17,145 nt of DNA from an uncultured Eubacteriales bacterium (lineage in GTDB: Bacteria > Bacillota > Clostridia > Oscillospirales > Acutalibacteraceae), in contig CAKSDA010000024.1 in assembly GCA_934444895.1 (NCBI GenBank), positions 1 through 17,145 of the forward strand, in the 5' to 3' direction. The notes below the pieces were generated by a model that was not told the DNA's origin, ran no database searches, and saw only the letters and a program-made list of their open reading frames with translations. Positions 7,222 to 14,635 of the stretch are shown one piece after another. A program made the position numbers and the translations under genes. Numbering within the stretch: the stretch's first letter is position 1; each line of letters starts with the position of its first letter.

Positions 7222-9156
7222 ATGAAAAAAAGGTGTCCGAATTGTCTTGAAGTAATAAACTCAAAAAAAGAGTGTCCTTTTTGCGGATATAAATTTAATA
7301 CCGAAGATGAAGATGCCTTAAAAAAATACGGTTCTACCGTTAAAAGCGATAAATACTATTTAGGTAAAGTTTTTTGCAAAGAGAAAATCGCAACCTCCTA
7401 TTTCGGATATGACCTTGCTTCCGACATAAAGGTGATTGTTACCGAACTTGAAAGTGAAGCAGCTTTAGAAATATTGTGCTCCCAAAGCGGTTTGGATATA
7501 ACTCTGGAATCGCTTGGAAAACGGTTTTTAAATTACGGGGTTGCAATGGCCGGTGTAGGGTCGTGTGGAATTTTTCAAAGAATTATCGATACATTTGAAG
7601 AAAACGGTGCGTACTACATTGTTTGGGAATACTTTAACGGACGCAGTTTAAGGGAAATATCCGAAAGCAATATTGTTATAAGTCATGGTAATGTGCTTAA
7701 ATTTGTAGACGATATTTGTAAAGGCCTTAAAATTTTGCATAATTCTCATATGGTTTTCGGAGCTTTGTCACCCGATACAATTTACTTTACACCAAACGGT
7801 GATGTTAAAATATTCGGAATAGGAAGTCCCTTTTTTGATTTTATAACTTCTAAGGAAATAAAACGCAAATATTTAAGCCCCGCATTTGCCGCGCCTGAGA
7901 TATTTTTAAAAGGCATGCCTAAGGGGGCTTACAGCGATATTTATTCAATAGCCTCAGTAATGTATTTTGTTCTGACTGAAAAAACACCTCCTGCATCTTT
8001 TGAGAGATGTAGGGTGGATACAGTAGTAAGTCCTAAAAAATATAATTCCGAAATTGAAAAAAATATGGCGGTTGCAATACTAAACGGTATTAACTGGAGT
8101 ATTGAGTGCCGCACGCGAAATACCGACAGTCTTTTACAATCGCTAAAAGCGAAAAGAGTAAAAAGAAAGACTTCTTTTCCTACTGCTTTTTCTTATTTTA
8201 TAGGGCGTTTGCAAATATTCGCGGAACAGCTAAAAAGGATTTTTGCAAGGATTAAACATGAAAGTTCCGATAGATTATCAAGTGAAAGAAACGGCGGAAA
8301 GCGGAGCTTTTATAAAATTTATTTTATTGCGCTTGCAGTTATTGCAGCGGGACTTTTATGCTTTTTGCCATTTTTGCTTAAAAGAAATGCAAATAAAAAT
8401 GCAACCAGCTCTTTATGGCATTACGGAACAAACAGCGGCAGTACCGACAGCGAAGAAAGCAATAACTTTGTTTACGAATTTAAAAAACAACCGTCAACAT
8501 CTACCGCTTCATTCAGCAATGAGCTGGCGCAGAACCAGTCGTATTGTCCGGATATTGTAGGCGTTGATGTAAACGCAGCGGAAGTTTTGCTTTTAGAAGC
8601 AAATTTAAAATTGGGAAAGATAACCTATAAAGAATCGGATTCAACCGAAGGAATTGTTTTATCACAAAGCGTTCCTAAAGGGGTCCGCGTAGAACACGGT
8701 AAGCCGGTAAATGTTGTGGTCAGCAAAAAAAGCGAAAGCAGCAAACCAAAGGATGTTTTGAATGTAATCGGAATTACGGTTGAAGAGGCTAAGGAAAAGC
8801 TTTTGGCGGCCGGTTATAAAAACATTAAGGTTGAATATACCGGAAGCGGGGAAAACCCCGGAACGGTTATTGCCGCAGTGTGCGAAGATGAGACCATTAC
8901 TCCGGAATCTGAAATCGTTTTAACCGTAGAGGGTGAATCCGTTAAAACCCCTAAGCTTATAGGGATTTCCCTTAAAGACGCCATTTTGGCAGGAAGTGAT
9001 TTTAAAATTACGGCTGTTGATAAAAAAGGCACCAATATCAAAATAGATTCGGAGGATATTTCAGGCTATAATGTTATAAAGCAAAGTATTCATCCCGGTA
9101 CCGTAACCTACAAGGGCGCTAAGATAATACTGACGGTCTCTAAAAAGCAGGGTTAA
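7222..9156 (+). CDS. Zinc-ribbon / pseudokinase / transmembrane / triple-PASTA protein
   Basis: This 644-residue protein resembles PrkC/Stk-type Ser/Thr kinases in layout but not in catalytic residues. Domains in order are: a zinc ribbon (Cys5, Cys8, Cys18, Cys21); a kinase fold at about 45-310; a membrane helix at about 366-387; and three PASTA repeats at about 441-502, 510-571 and 575-641. The glycine-rich loop is absent (LGKVFCKEKIATSYFGYDL at 47-65). The VAIK lysine position reads Thr (VIVT, 71-74). The HRD loop reads FGALSPDT (179-186), so the catalytic Asp and the Asn are replaced. DFG reads GIG (199-201). The APE and SDIYS elements (224-226, 238-242) remain, which supports a kept fold with lost chemistry. 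The predicted topology is kinase fold inside and PASTA outside. It starts 15 nt after atpD behind AGGTGGTGA and probably shares its transcript. Function is unknown; a wall-sensing scaffold is an inference. Confidence 0.85.
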   Translation: MKKRCPNCLEVINSKKECPFCGYKFNTEDEDALKKYGSTVKSDKYYLGKVFCKEKIATSYFGYDLASDIKVIVTELESEAALEILCSQSGLDITLESLGKRFLNYGVAMAGVGSCGIFQRIIDTFEENGAYYIVWEYFNGRSLREISESNIVISHGNVLKFVDDICKGLKILHNSHMVFGALSPDTIYFTPNGDVKIFGIGSPFFDFITSKEIKRKYLSPAFAAPEIFLKGMPKGAYSDIYSIASVMYFVLTEKTPPASFERCRVDTVVSPKKYNSEIEKNMAVAILNGINWSIECRTRNTDSLLQSLKAKRVKRKTSFPTAFSYFIGRLQIFAEQLKRIFARIKHESSDRLSSERNGGKRSFYKIYFIALAVIAAGLLCFLPFLLKRNANKNATSSLWHYGTNSGSTDSEESNNFVYEFKKQPSTSTASFSNELAQNQSYCPDIVGVDVNAAEVLLLEANLKLGKITYKESDSTEGIVLSQSVPKGVRVEHGKPVNVVVSKKSESSKPKDVLNVIGITVEEAKEKLLAAGYKNIKVEYTGSGENPGTVIAAVCEDETITPESEIVLTVEGESVKTPKLIGISLKDAILAGSDFKITAVDKKGTNIKIDSEDISGYNVIKQSIHPGTVTYKGAKIILTVSKKQG

Positions 9157-9189
9157 GCGGAATAATTCGAAAAATTAAATATTATTATT

Positions 9190-9225
9190 AATGATCCGAT
9201 ATGAGTTTTCATATCGGATCATTTT
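9190..9225 (+). terminator. Hairpin terminator after the ATPase/pseudokinase unit
   Basis: A perfect 15-bp stem (9190-9204 with 9209-9223) encloses the 4-nt loop GTTT. It is followed by a short T run (9222-9225) and AT-rich DNA. It lies 33 nt past the pseudokinase stop and just before the spoIIIA operon, so it marks the boundary between the two transcription units. The T tract is short, so efficiency is uncertain. Confidence 0.8.
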
Positions 9226-9227
9226 AT

Positions 9228-9256
9228 GTATATAAGAAGCAGGCGCCGCATAGATA
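9228..9256 (+). promoter_or_regulatory. Candidate sigma-E promoter for spoIIIA
   Basis: GTATATA (9228-9234) and CATAGATA (9249-9256) are separated by 14 nt. This is the spacing and rough sequence of Bacillus sigma-E promoters (kmATATT, then CATACAmT). Each element has two or three mismatches. The position just downstream of a terminator and 33 nt before the spoIIIAA ATG is appropriate, and spoIIIA is sigma-E controlled in B. subtilis. This is inference by eye only. Confidence 0.45.
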
Positions 9257-9288
9257 TTTATTAAACAGGATGTTTGGAGAGGAAAAAC

Positions 9289-10257
9289 ATGGACAAGGAA
9301 TATCTGTTAAAAAAATTTGACGAGGTTATAGAATATTTGCCGGAGTCACTTTCTGAGCTGTTTAAAAATCTTGATGATGATATAAAGTGCACCGCGCAGG
9401 AAATAAGACTCAGAGCCGGGCGACCGGCGGCTTTAACAGTAAACGGAACACAACTTTTTGTAGGAAAAAACAAAACTACCTGCCTGCCGAAAAATGAGTC
9501 TGTAACAGTAACCCTTAATGAGGTTAATGAATGTTATTTAAAGCTTTGCAATTATTCGGTTTATTCACATATGGAAGAACTGAGCGAAGGATTTATAATG
9601 CTGCAGGGAGGGCACAGAGCCGGGATATGCGGCAAAGTTACAGGTAAAAACGGAAAAATTGAATCAATAAGGGATATTTCATCAATAAATATTCGAATAG
9701 CAAAAGAAATTTATTTTTGCGCCGACACCATTGTTAAAAACTATAAAAGCGGAGGAGTTCTTATCTGCGGCGGGCCGGGAAGCGGTAAGACAACCCTTAT
9801 AAGGGACATGGTGCGGCTGCTTGCATCCGGAGAAAAAAACGGAAGGTGCTATAAGGTGGCGGTTGTTGACAGCAGAGGTGAGATAGGGGCGGCAAGCCAC
9901 GGAATACCTACCGCAAACTTAGGAAGCACGTGCGATATTATTACCGGATGCCCAAAGGGTAAGGGTATTGAAATGGCACTTAGAACAATGTATCCGGATA
10001 TAATTGCTTTTGATGAAATAGGAAACATGGAGGAAGTACGCGCTGTAAAGGAAAGCATGAACTCAGGAGTATCGGTTATAACATCAGCACACGCCGGAAG
10101 CATAAGCGATGTTTTTAAAAGAGAACAAATCAAGAGCCTCTTGAATACAGGCGCTATAGATATGCTGGTAATGTGCAAGGGCTCAGAAGAGTTTGGCTAC
10201 ACGGTTTATGATAAGGAAAATATAGAGGAAATGGAAAGGAGATTGATTTTAAAATGA
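9289..10257 (+). CDS. spoIIIAA: Stage III sporulation ATPase SpoIIIAA
   Basis: This is a cytoplasmic (mother-cell) AAA/secretion-type ATPase thought to power or assemble the SpoIIIA-SpoIIQ channel into the forespore. The start is ATG 9289 behind GGAGAGGA (9276-9283), because the in-frame TTG at 9274 overlaps that site. The product is 322 residues, close to B. subtilis SpoIIIAA. The N-terminal domain has EIRLRAGRPAALTVNG (38-53). Walker A GGPGSGKT is at 161-168, VVDSRGEIGAA at 192-202, Walker B DIIAFDEIG at 237-245, and SAHAG at 266-270. It is the first gene of an eight-gene operon. The TGA overlaps the spoIIIAB ATG (ATGA at 10254-10257). Confidence 0.96.
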   Translation: MDKEYLLKKFDEVIEYLPESLSELFKNLDDDIKCTAQEIRLRAGRPAALTVNGTQLFVGKNKTTCLPKNESVTVTLNEVNECYLKLCNYSVYSHMEELSEGFIMLQGGHRAGICGKVTGKNGKIESIRDISSINIRIAKEIYFCADTIVKNYKSGGVLICGGPGSGKTTLIRDMVRLLASGEKNGRCYKVAVVDSRGEIGAASHGIPTANLGSTCDIITGCPKGKGIEMALRTMYPDIIAFDEIGNMEEVRAVKESMNSGVSVITSAHAGSISDVFKREQIKSLLNTGAIDMLVMCKGSEEFGYTVYDKENIEEMERRLILK

Positions 10258-10751
10258 GGTTGTTCGGAGTTTTTATGATAGCGTTTATACCGCTGTTATA
10301 CGGGTTGGACATGTATTCAGCTCTTAAGAAAAGAGAAAAAAACATTACCAATTTTCTAAAATTTATTAAATTTACAAAAGAGGAAATAAGATTTTCTTCA
10401 AGAGAAATTGATGAAATAGTGTCGCTTGCAATACATAAATTCGGATACAAAGGAGAAATTTTGCGTCAGTTTGAAATTTATAACCATAACAGGGGGTATT
10501 ACAAACTAAATGAAAATTTGAAAAAACTAACGCGAACAGGGCTTAAGGATGGCGATTTAAACGCTATTTCGGAATTCTATACGGGCCTTGGAATAAATGA
10601 TGTAAAGGGGCAAATTTCCCACTGTGATTATTATATTTCAATATTTGAAAATAGGCTTAAAGAGGCCGAAAATTCAAAAAAAGTAAAAGGGAAGCTTTGC
10701 ATTAGTCTTTCGGTTTCTCTGGCGCTTGCATTATTTATTGTGATGGTATAG
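10254..10751 (+). CDS. spoIIIAB: Stage III sporulation protein SpoIIIAB
   Basis: This 165-residue membrane protein resembles the GspF-like component of type II secretion systems and is taken to partner with the SpoIIIAA ATPase. Hydrophobic segments lie at about 2-18 and 148-165, flanking a charged cytoplasmic helical domain. This domain has the family-like KFIKFTKEEIRFSSREIDEI near 36-55 and FYTGLGINDVKGQISHC further on. The start overlaps the spoIIIAA stop by 4 nt, implying coupled translation, and spoIIIAC follows after 11 nt. Position and length support the call as much as sequence does. Confidence 0.92.
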   Translation: MRLFGVFMIAFIPLLYGLDMYSALKKREKNITNFLKFIKFTKEEIRFSSREIDEIVSLAIHKFGYKGEILRQFEIYNHNRGYYKLNENLKKLTRTGLKDGDLNAISEFYTGLGINDVKGQISHCDYYISIFENRLKEAENSKKVKGKLCISLSVSLALALFIVMV

Positions 10752-10762
10752 GCGGTAATAAA

Positions 10763-10957
10763 ATGGATATAGATTTTATTTTTAAAATTGCCGCAATAGG
10801 AATTATTGTTGCGGTGCTGAATCAACTCCTTATACGATCAGGAAGAGAAGATCAGGCAATGCTTACAACACTTGCCGGACTGGTTGTTGTGCTTTTTATG
10901 GTTATAAATGTAATAGGAGAACTTTTTGAAGCAATAAAAACCGTTTTCGGATTATAG
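10763..10957 (+). CDS. spoIIIAC: Stage III sporulation protein SpoIIIAC
   Basis: This small 64-residue, two-helix membrane protein has hydrophobic segments at about 5-22 and 33-56 joined by a short polar turn, with SGREDQAMLTTLAG in the middle. The length and pattern match SpoIIIAC, which in B. subtilis is also under 70 residues. It lies between spoIIIAB and spoIIIAD with 11- and 8-nt gaps. Its ribosome binding site is weak (AGGCGG), so translation probably depends on the upstream gene. Confidence 0.9.
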   Translation: MDIDFIFKIAAIGIIVAVLNQLLIRSGREDQAMLTTLAGLVVVLFMVINVIGELFEAIKTVFGL

Positions 10958-10965
10958 GTAAAAAT

Positions 10966-11343
10966 ATGTTTCAGATAATTTCATTTTCAATTATTTCATT
11001 AATGCTCGTTTTGTTTTTAAAGGAAAACAGACCTGAATATGCCGTCATTGTTTCGGCGGCTGCCGGATGTATTCTTATGGTGCTTATAATTATCAAGGTG
11101 TATCCCTTTATTTCGGATATACTCGGATATTTAAATGAGTATTCTGTAGACGGCGATCTGTCAGCCTATCTTTTAAAATCTCTGGGGATTTGTTATATAA
11201 CAAAGTTTGCGTCAGAAATGTGCAAAGATTTCGGACAAACCGGTTTGTCCTCCAAGGTGGAAATGGCAGGCAGGGCAACCGTTTTTATTCTTACGGTGCC
11301 GCTTATAAAGAATATATTAAGCATAGGACTTTCAATGATATAG
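10966..11343 (+). CDS. spoIIIAD: Stage III sporulation protein SpoIIIAD
   Basis: This 125-residue polytopic membrane protein is close to the B. subtilis length of about 133. Hydrophobic segments appear at about 2-19, 24-45 and 105-125. The middle part carries YLLKSLGICYITKFASEMCKDFGQTGLSSKVEMAGR, a segment I recognise as typical of SpoIIIAD. The only ribosome binding signal is a weak TAGGTA, 9 nt before the ATG, which suggests coupling to spoIIIAC. It forms the membrane base of the channel with AC and AE. Confidence 0.92.
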   Translation: MFQIISFSIISLMLVLFLKENRPEYAVIVSAAAGCILMVLIIIKVYPFISDILGYLNEYSVDGDLSAYLLKSLGICYITKFASEMCKDFGQTGLSSKVEMAGRATVFILTVPLIKNILSIGLSMI

Positions 11344-11351
11344 GTATTATT

Positions 11352-12476
11352 ATGACTAACAAAAAGATAGTAAAATTAATTGTATTGATAATTATTTTCG
11401 CTGCATTTTTTACTATGCCGATATCCGCACAGGAAAATGAAAGAGAAGATGTTTATGGTAAACAATATGCGGCAGCGGAGTTCGATAAGGCCAAAGAAAC
11501 ACTTCCAAATCAGGCTGCAGATACATTGGACGAGCTGGGAATAGATCCTGAAAAAATAAATTTTTCGGATAAATTCTCCTTTAAAAGCATAGTGAATATT
11601 ATTTTTAATTTTGCAGCTGAAGGAATTTCCGCTCCCGTAAAACTGACTTCTGCGCTTATAGGCGTATTACTGATTTTTGCTTCCGTAAACGCATGTCTGT
11701 CACCGCAGACTGATGGCACAAGGTTTACTCTTTTTGCATGCTTTTCAACAATAATTATTATGCTGAATCCGATTTTTGGTTTAATTTCGGCATGCGAAAC
11801 CGCAATGAAATGCCTCTCCTCATTTATGCTGGCATTTGTCCCAATTTTTGCCGGTATTGTTGCGTCATCCGGAAAGGCAGCCGCAGCCGAGGGATTTTCG
11901 GTTCTTCTTCTCGGCGCTTCGGAAGTTATGAGTCAATTCGTAACCTTTGGATTTACTCCTATAATGAAAAGCTGCATGTGCCTTGGATTTTGCAGCGGAA
12001 TCTCACCTATTCGCAGCATAAGCGGAATTTGTGAGTTCATAAAAAAAGCGGCTACATTTCTTTTTGCCACGGCATCAACTGTATTTTTGGGGGTTCTTTC
12101 CATTCAAAACTTAATTAAAGGCGCAGCGGACGATATGGGACTAAAGGCTTCCAAAATGTTTTTAAGCGGCGTTCCGGTTGCAGGAACGGCAATAGCGGAA
12201 ACCCTTAATACCGTTAAAGGATGTCTTGGAATTTTACGATCCGGGGTTGGAATATACGGTGTGGCAGCTGTTTTTGTGATTTTATTACCGCTTCTGTGCG
12301 AGAGCATTTTTTACAGAGTGGGTATTTGGCTTTCTGTTGGCGTCAGTGATACATTTGAAATGAAGGAGATATCCGAACTTTTAAAATCCGTTGATTCGTT
12401 TTTGGCTGTATTATCCGGATTTTTACTCTTTTGCGGCCTTATTTTTATTATATCGCTTACGGTGGTGATTAAATGA
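11352..12476 (+). CDS. spoIIIAE: Stage III sporulation protein SpoIIIAE
   Basis: This large polytopic membrane component of the channel has 374 residues, against about 399 in B. subtilis. The start is ATG 11352, 8 nt after spoIIIAD; the open frame extends further up into spoIIIAD but without a plausible start signal. A signal-peptide-like N-terminus (about 1-28, ending PISAQE) precedes a polar region. Multiple membrane helices follow from about residue 80, including FSVLLLGASEVMSQF and SVFLGVLSIQNLIKGAADD-like family segments. SGVPVAGTAIAETLNTVKG lies near the middle of the C-terminal half. It ends in ATGA overlap with spoIIIAF. Confidence 0.94.
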   Translation: MTNKKIVKLIVLIIIFAAFFTMPISAQENEREDVYGKQYAAAEFDKAKETLPNQAADTLDELGIDPEKINFSDKFSFKSIVNIIFNFAAEGISAPVKLTSALIGVLLIFASVNACLSPQTDGTRFTLFACFSTIIIMLNPIFGLISACETAMKCLSSFMLAFVPIFAGIVASSGKAAAAEGFSVLLLGASEVMSQFVTFGFTPIMKSCMCLGFCSGISPIRSISGICEFIKKAATFLFATASTVFLGVLSIQNLIKGAADDMGLKASKMFLSGVPVAGTAIAETLNTVKGCLGILRSGVGIYGVAAVFVILLPLLCESIFYRVGIWLSVGVSDTFEMKEISELLKSVDSFLAVLSGFLLFCGLIFIISLTVVIK

Positions 12477-12910
12477 GTATTTACGGATTTATAAAGACCC
12501 TTATTGTTATTTCGGTTGTTGCCGCAATGGCTTTTATGCTTGTACCAAGCGGAAAAATGCAAAAGAGCTTTAAATATGTAATTTCGATGTTTGTGATTAC
12601 GGGCATTGTTTTATCTGCCGCAGGACTGCTTAAAACTAATATAAACTTTAATTTAAAGCAATCCGAAAATTCAAAAAATATCCTTGAAGTGTATAGTAAC
12701 ATTGAAACCGAAACTTCTAAAATCATTATAGAAAATATTTTGAAAAACGAGGGAATAAAGTATGGAGAAATTGTTATCGAAACGGATATTTCGGACGACT
12801 ATAGCATAAATATTAAAAAAGCGATAATTGATTTTTCTGATGAGAAAGATGTTGCCAGAGGTAAAAATGCGGTTGAAACAAATACGGGAATTACTGTTGA
12901 AGATGGATAA
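12473..12910 (+). CDS. spoIIIAF: Stage III sporulation protein SpoIIIAF
   Basis: This 145-residue protein has two N-terminal membrane helices (about 4-25 and 33-52) and a soluble C-terminal domain (about 75-145) of alternating strand and helix. The C-terminal domain has the ring-building-motif look shared by SpoIIIAF, AG and AH. It is shorter than the B. subtilis protein (about 206) but in line with clostridial versions. The motif LVPSGKMQKSFKYVISMF at about 23-40 is typical. Its ATG overlaps the spoIIIAE stop, and spoIIIAG follows after 12 nt. Confidence 0.9.
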   Translation: MSIYGFIKTLIVISVVAAMAFMLVPSGKMQKSFKYVISMFVITGIVLSAAGLLKTNINFNLKQSENSKNILEVYSNIETETSKIIIENILKNEGIKYGEIVIETDISDDYSINIKKAIIDFSDEKDVARGKNAVETNTGITVEDG

Positions 12911-12922
12911 AGAGGGATAAAA

Positions 12923-13486
12923 GTGGAAGAAATCAAAAGCATTTTTAAAAAATTTACCGCGGGAAAAGACAAGGTCTTTTTAATGGTGGTAATAGGGGTT
13001 GTCGGAATTATGCTTATAGGATTTTCCGGACTTAAAAGCAAAAATTCACAAAAGGGCAAGGAGGCTGATACCGGTTCCGCTTTCAGCGATGAAGAGTACT
13101 GTTTGGAAATCGAAAAGAAGATTTCCGGGATTGTTACCGCAATAACCGGCGATACCGAACCGGTGGTGGCGGTAACACTGGAAACCGGAAGCGAGTATGT
13201 CTATGCCGACCAGAATAAAACCGACAGTGATCAAACCGAGGATAAGGAGGCTGAAAAGGCAACTACAAAGGAAAGCCGCAAAACGGAACAGGAATATATA
13301 ATAATAAAATCGGATTCCGGCGATGAAAAGGCGCTTGTTATAACAGAAAAAAAGCCGGGAATAAGGGGAATAGCGGTTGTGACCGAGGGACTGGATGATG
13401 ATAAAATAAGTAAAATAGAGGATTCTATTTCATCGGTTGCCGGAATAACATCAAGAAAAATATGTATTACAAAAAAGGTGTCTTAG
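12923..13486 (+). CDS. spoIIIAG: Stage III sporulation protein SpoIIIAG (channel ring)
   Basis: SpoIIIAG builds the large ring in the intermembrane space that meets the SpoIIIAH-SpoIIQ complex. This copy starts with GTG 12923 behind AGAGGGA and has 187 residues against about 229 in B. subtilis. One membrane helix lies at about 18-36. Ring-building-like strands at about 57-95 are followed by an Asp/Glu/Lys/Thr-rich insert (about 95-125), which matches the beta-ring insertion position but is short. A C-terminal beta/alpha domain ends VAGITSRKICITKKVS. It is followed by an unusually long spacer before spoIIIAH. Confidence 0.92.
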   Translation: MEEIKSIFKKFTAGKDKVFLMVVIGVVGIMLIGFSGLKSKNSQKGKEADTGSAFSDEEYCLEIEKKISGIVTAITGDTEPVVAVTLETGSEYVYADQNKTDSDQTEDKEAEKATTKESRKTEQEYIIIKSDSGDEKALVITEKKPGIRGIAVVTEGLDDDKISKIEDSISSVAGITSRKICITKKVS

Positions 13487-13647
13487 GCTTGGCACCTTGC
13501 AAGAATGAACGCAAAGCCGCAATCTAAAAGGCGGCGAGCGAAACCGCGGCCGTTTCAAGTCCTGTAACACTACAATAATAAACGCCTGACCGGTTATGTA
13601 AAACTCAAAAAAATATGATAAATATTTCATTAAAGGAGCGAAAATTT
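13487..13647. other. GC-rich spacer between spoIIIAG and spoIIIAH, possible structured RNA
   Basis: This spacer is out of keeping with an operon whose other gaps are at most 12 nt. The first 75 nt are clearly more GC-rich than the surroundings and fold by eye into a three-way junction. AACG (13508-13511) pairs with CGTT (13551-13554), extended by CTTG (13496-13499) with CAAG (13556-13559). GCCGC (13516-13520) pairs with GCGGC (13531-13535), and GCG (13538-13540) with CGC (13545-13547). ACGCAAAGCC followed by TCTAAA recalls part of the c-di-GMP-I riboswitch core, but the expected 5' GGCAAA and 3' GGTTGCC partners are not seen. The AAAGGAG at 13632-13638 is the spoIIIAH ribosome binding site. 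Confidence 0.35.
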
Positions 13648-14205
13648 ATGAAATCAAAACCTGTTTTCGGTAAAAAAGCATTAGTAATGTCACTGCTTAT
13701 TTTGGCTCTGGGAGCCGCAGTTTGGCTTAATATGGAGTATTCCTCTTCAGGAGGGTTTATTAAGACAGAGCAAACTGCCTCAAACAAAAATTTAGGTGAG
13801 GCAAAATATGTTGCAAAAACCGAAAGTGAAACTGTAAAGGCTACAGTTGCAAACGAAGCGGATTATTTTGCAAAAACCAGAGCTGACAGAGAAAAAACGA
13901 GAAACGAAGAGCTTGCAATTTTAGAGGAAGCGGTTAAAAATGTAAAATCCGACAGCAGCGCTAAAAGCAAAGCCACCGAAAAGGTTGCAGCCCTTACTTC
14001 CCGTATGGAAAAAGAAAACGCAATTGAAACCGTAATTAAATCTAAAGGGTTTGAGGACGCTATAGTGATAATCGGAGATAATAACATAAATGTAGTGGTG
14101 AAATCCTCGGATCTTTTGCAAAGTCAGACCCTTCAAATTCAGGATGCGGTTGTTTCGGAAACCAAAGCTTCTTTGGAAAATATTAAAATTGTTAACATTA
14201 AATAG
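13648..14205 (+). CDS. spoIIIAH: Stage III sporulation protein SpoIIIAH
   Basis: SpoIIIAH is the mother-cell partner of forespore SpoIIQ and bridges the two membranes. The start is ATG 13648, 9 nt after AAAGGAG; the ATG at 13615 in the same frame lies upstream of that site. The product is 185 residues. It has one membrane helix (about 11-27) ending in VWLNMEYS, which matches the LNWQYS-like signature of the family. A long Lys/Glu/Ala helical stretch follows (about 50-110). The C-terminal YscJ/FliF-like ring domain (about 118-185) includes IVIIGDNNINVVVKSSDL. It is the last gene of the spoIIIA operon. SpoIIQ is not in the window. Confidence 0.95.
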   Translation: MKSKPVFGKKALVMSLLILALGAAVWLNMEYSSSGGFIKTEQTASNKNLGEAKYVAKTESETVKATVANEADYFAKTRADREKTRNEELAILEEAVKNVKSDSSAKSKATEKVAALTSRMEKENAIETVIKSKGFEDAIVIIGDNNINVVVKSSDLLQSQTLQIQDAVVSETKASLENIKIVNIK

Positions 14206-14233
14206 TTGTACTTCTCAAAATTTGTGCTATAAT
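14206..14233 (+). promoter_or_regulatory. Sigma-A-type extended -10 promoter for the asp23-family gene
   Basis: A perfect TATAAT (14228-14233) is preceded by the extended -10 dinucleotide TG (TGCTATAAT). A weak -35, TTGTAC (14206-14211), lies 16 nt upstream. The element begins immediately after the spoIIIAH stop and is about 40 nt before the next ATG, so asp23 can be expressed vegetatively, independent of sporulation. Confidence 0.75.
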
Positions 14234-14272
14234 GTTATTATTAATGGTAAATAATAAAGGGAGGCACATATT

Positions 14273-14617
14273 ATGAATAATTTTGGCTTGTCTATAAATG
14301 ACAGTGTTATAGGCAAAATGGCTGAAATGGCAGCTCTGGAGGTTGAAGGAGTTGCTTCAATGGGAGTAAAGCCTGCTTCACTGAAAAACATCTTGGGTAA
14401 AATCGGCGGAACAAAATCCGTTAATGTTTATTCTGAAAACGATGTAATAAATGTTGATATATATATTAAGGTTAATGATTCCAAAAAGGTAACAGAAGTT
14501 GCGGAGAAGGTTCAGTCCGGTGTTAAAGAAAAGCTCCAGGGCATGACCGGCAGCGCCGTTACAAGGGTGAATGTTGTTGTGTCGGATATAAAGTTTTCCG
14601 ACGAAACAGAAAACTGA
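14273..14617 (+). CDS. Asp23/Gls24 family envelope stress response protein
   Basis: This 114-residue protein has the Asp23/Gls24 (DUF322) pattern. It starts SINDSVIGKMAEMAALEVEGVASMG (residues 6-30), has a central strand VINVDIYIKV (about 63-72), and continues KVTEVAEKVQSGVKEKLQGMTGSAVTRVNVVVSDIKF to the end. The family is abundant, cytoplasmic, and associated with envelope stress; the Staphylococcus member is anchored by AmaP. A strong ribosome binding site AAAGGGAGG (14257-14265) sits 8 nt before the ATG. In many Firmicutes asp23 follows spoIIIA and precedes nusB; here no amaP or nusB is present and tyrA follows instead. Confidence 0.92.
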   Translation: MNNFGLSINDSVIGKMAEMAALEVEGVASMGVKPASLKNILGKIGGTKSVNVYSENDVINVDIYIKVNDSKKVTEVAEKVQSGVKEKLQGMTGSAVTRVNVVVSDIKFSDETEN

Positions 14618-14635
14618 GTAAAATTAAATTGCAGG

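Noticed and set aside
8243..8560. 105-codon + strand frame overlapping the pseudokinase membrane region
   Set aside because: Out of frame with a protein that has continuous domain structure through this region, and no ribosome binding site; most likely chance.
11190..11351. Upstream extension of spoIIIAE into spoIIIAD (54 extra codons)
   Set aside because: The extension lies inside spoIIIAD and would bury the signal peptide; ATG 11352 immediately after spoIIIAD gives the expected length.
13487..13560. Calling the spoIIIAG-AH spacer a c-di-GMP-I riboswitch
   Set aside because: Only the ACGCAAAGCC and CTAAA parts match; the 5' GGCAAA and 3' GGTTGCC pairing strands are not found, so it is kept only as a structured-RNA candidate.
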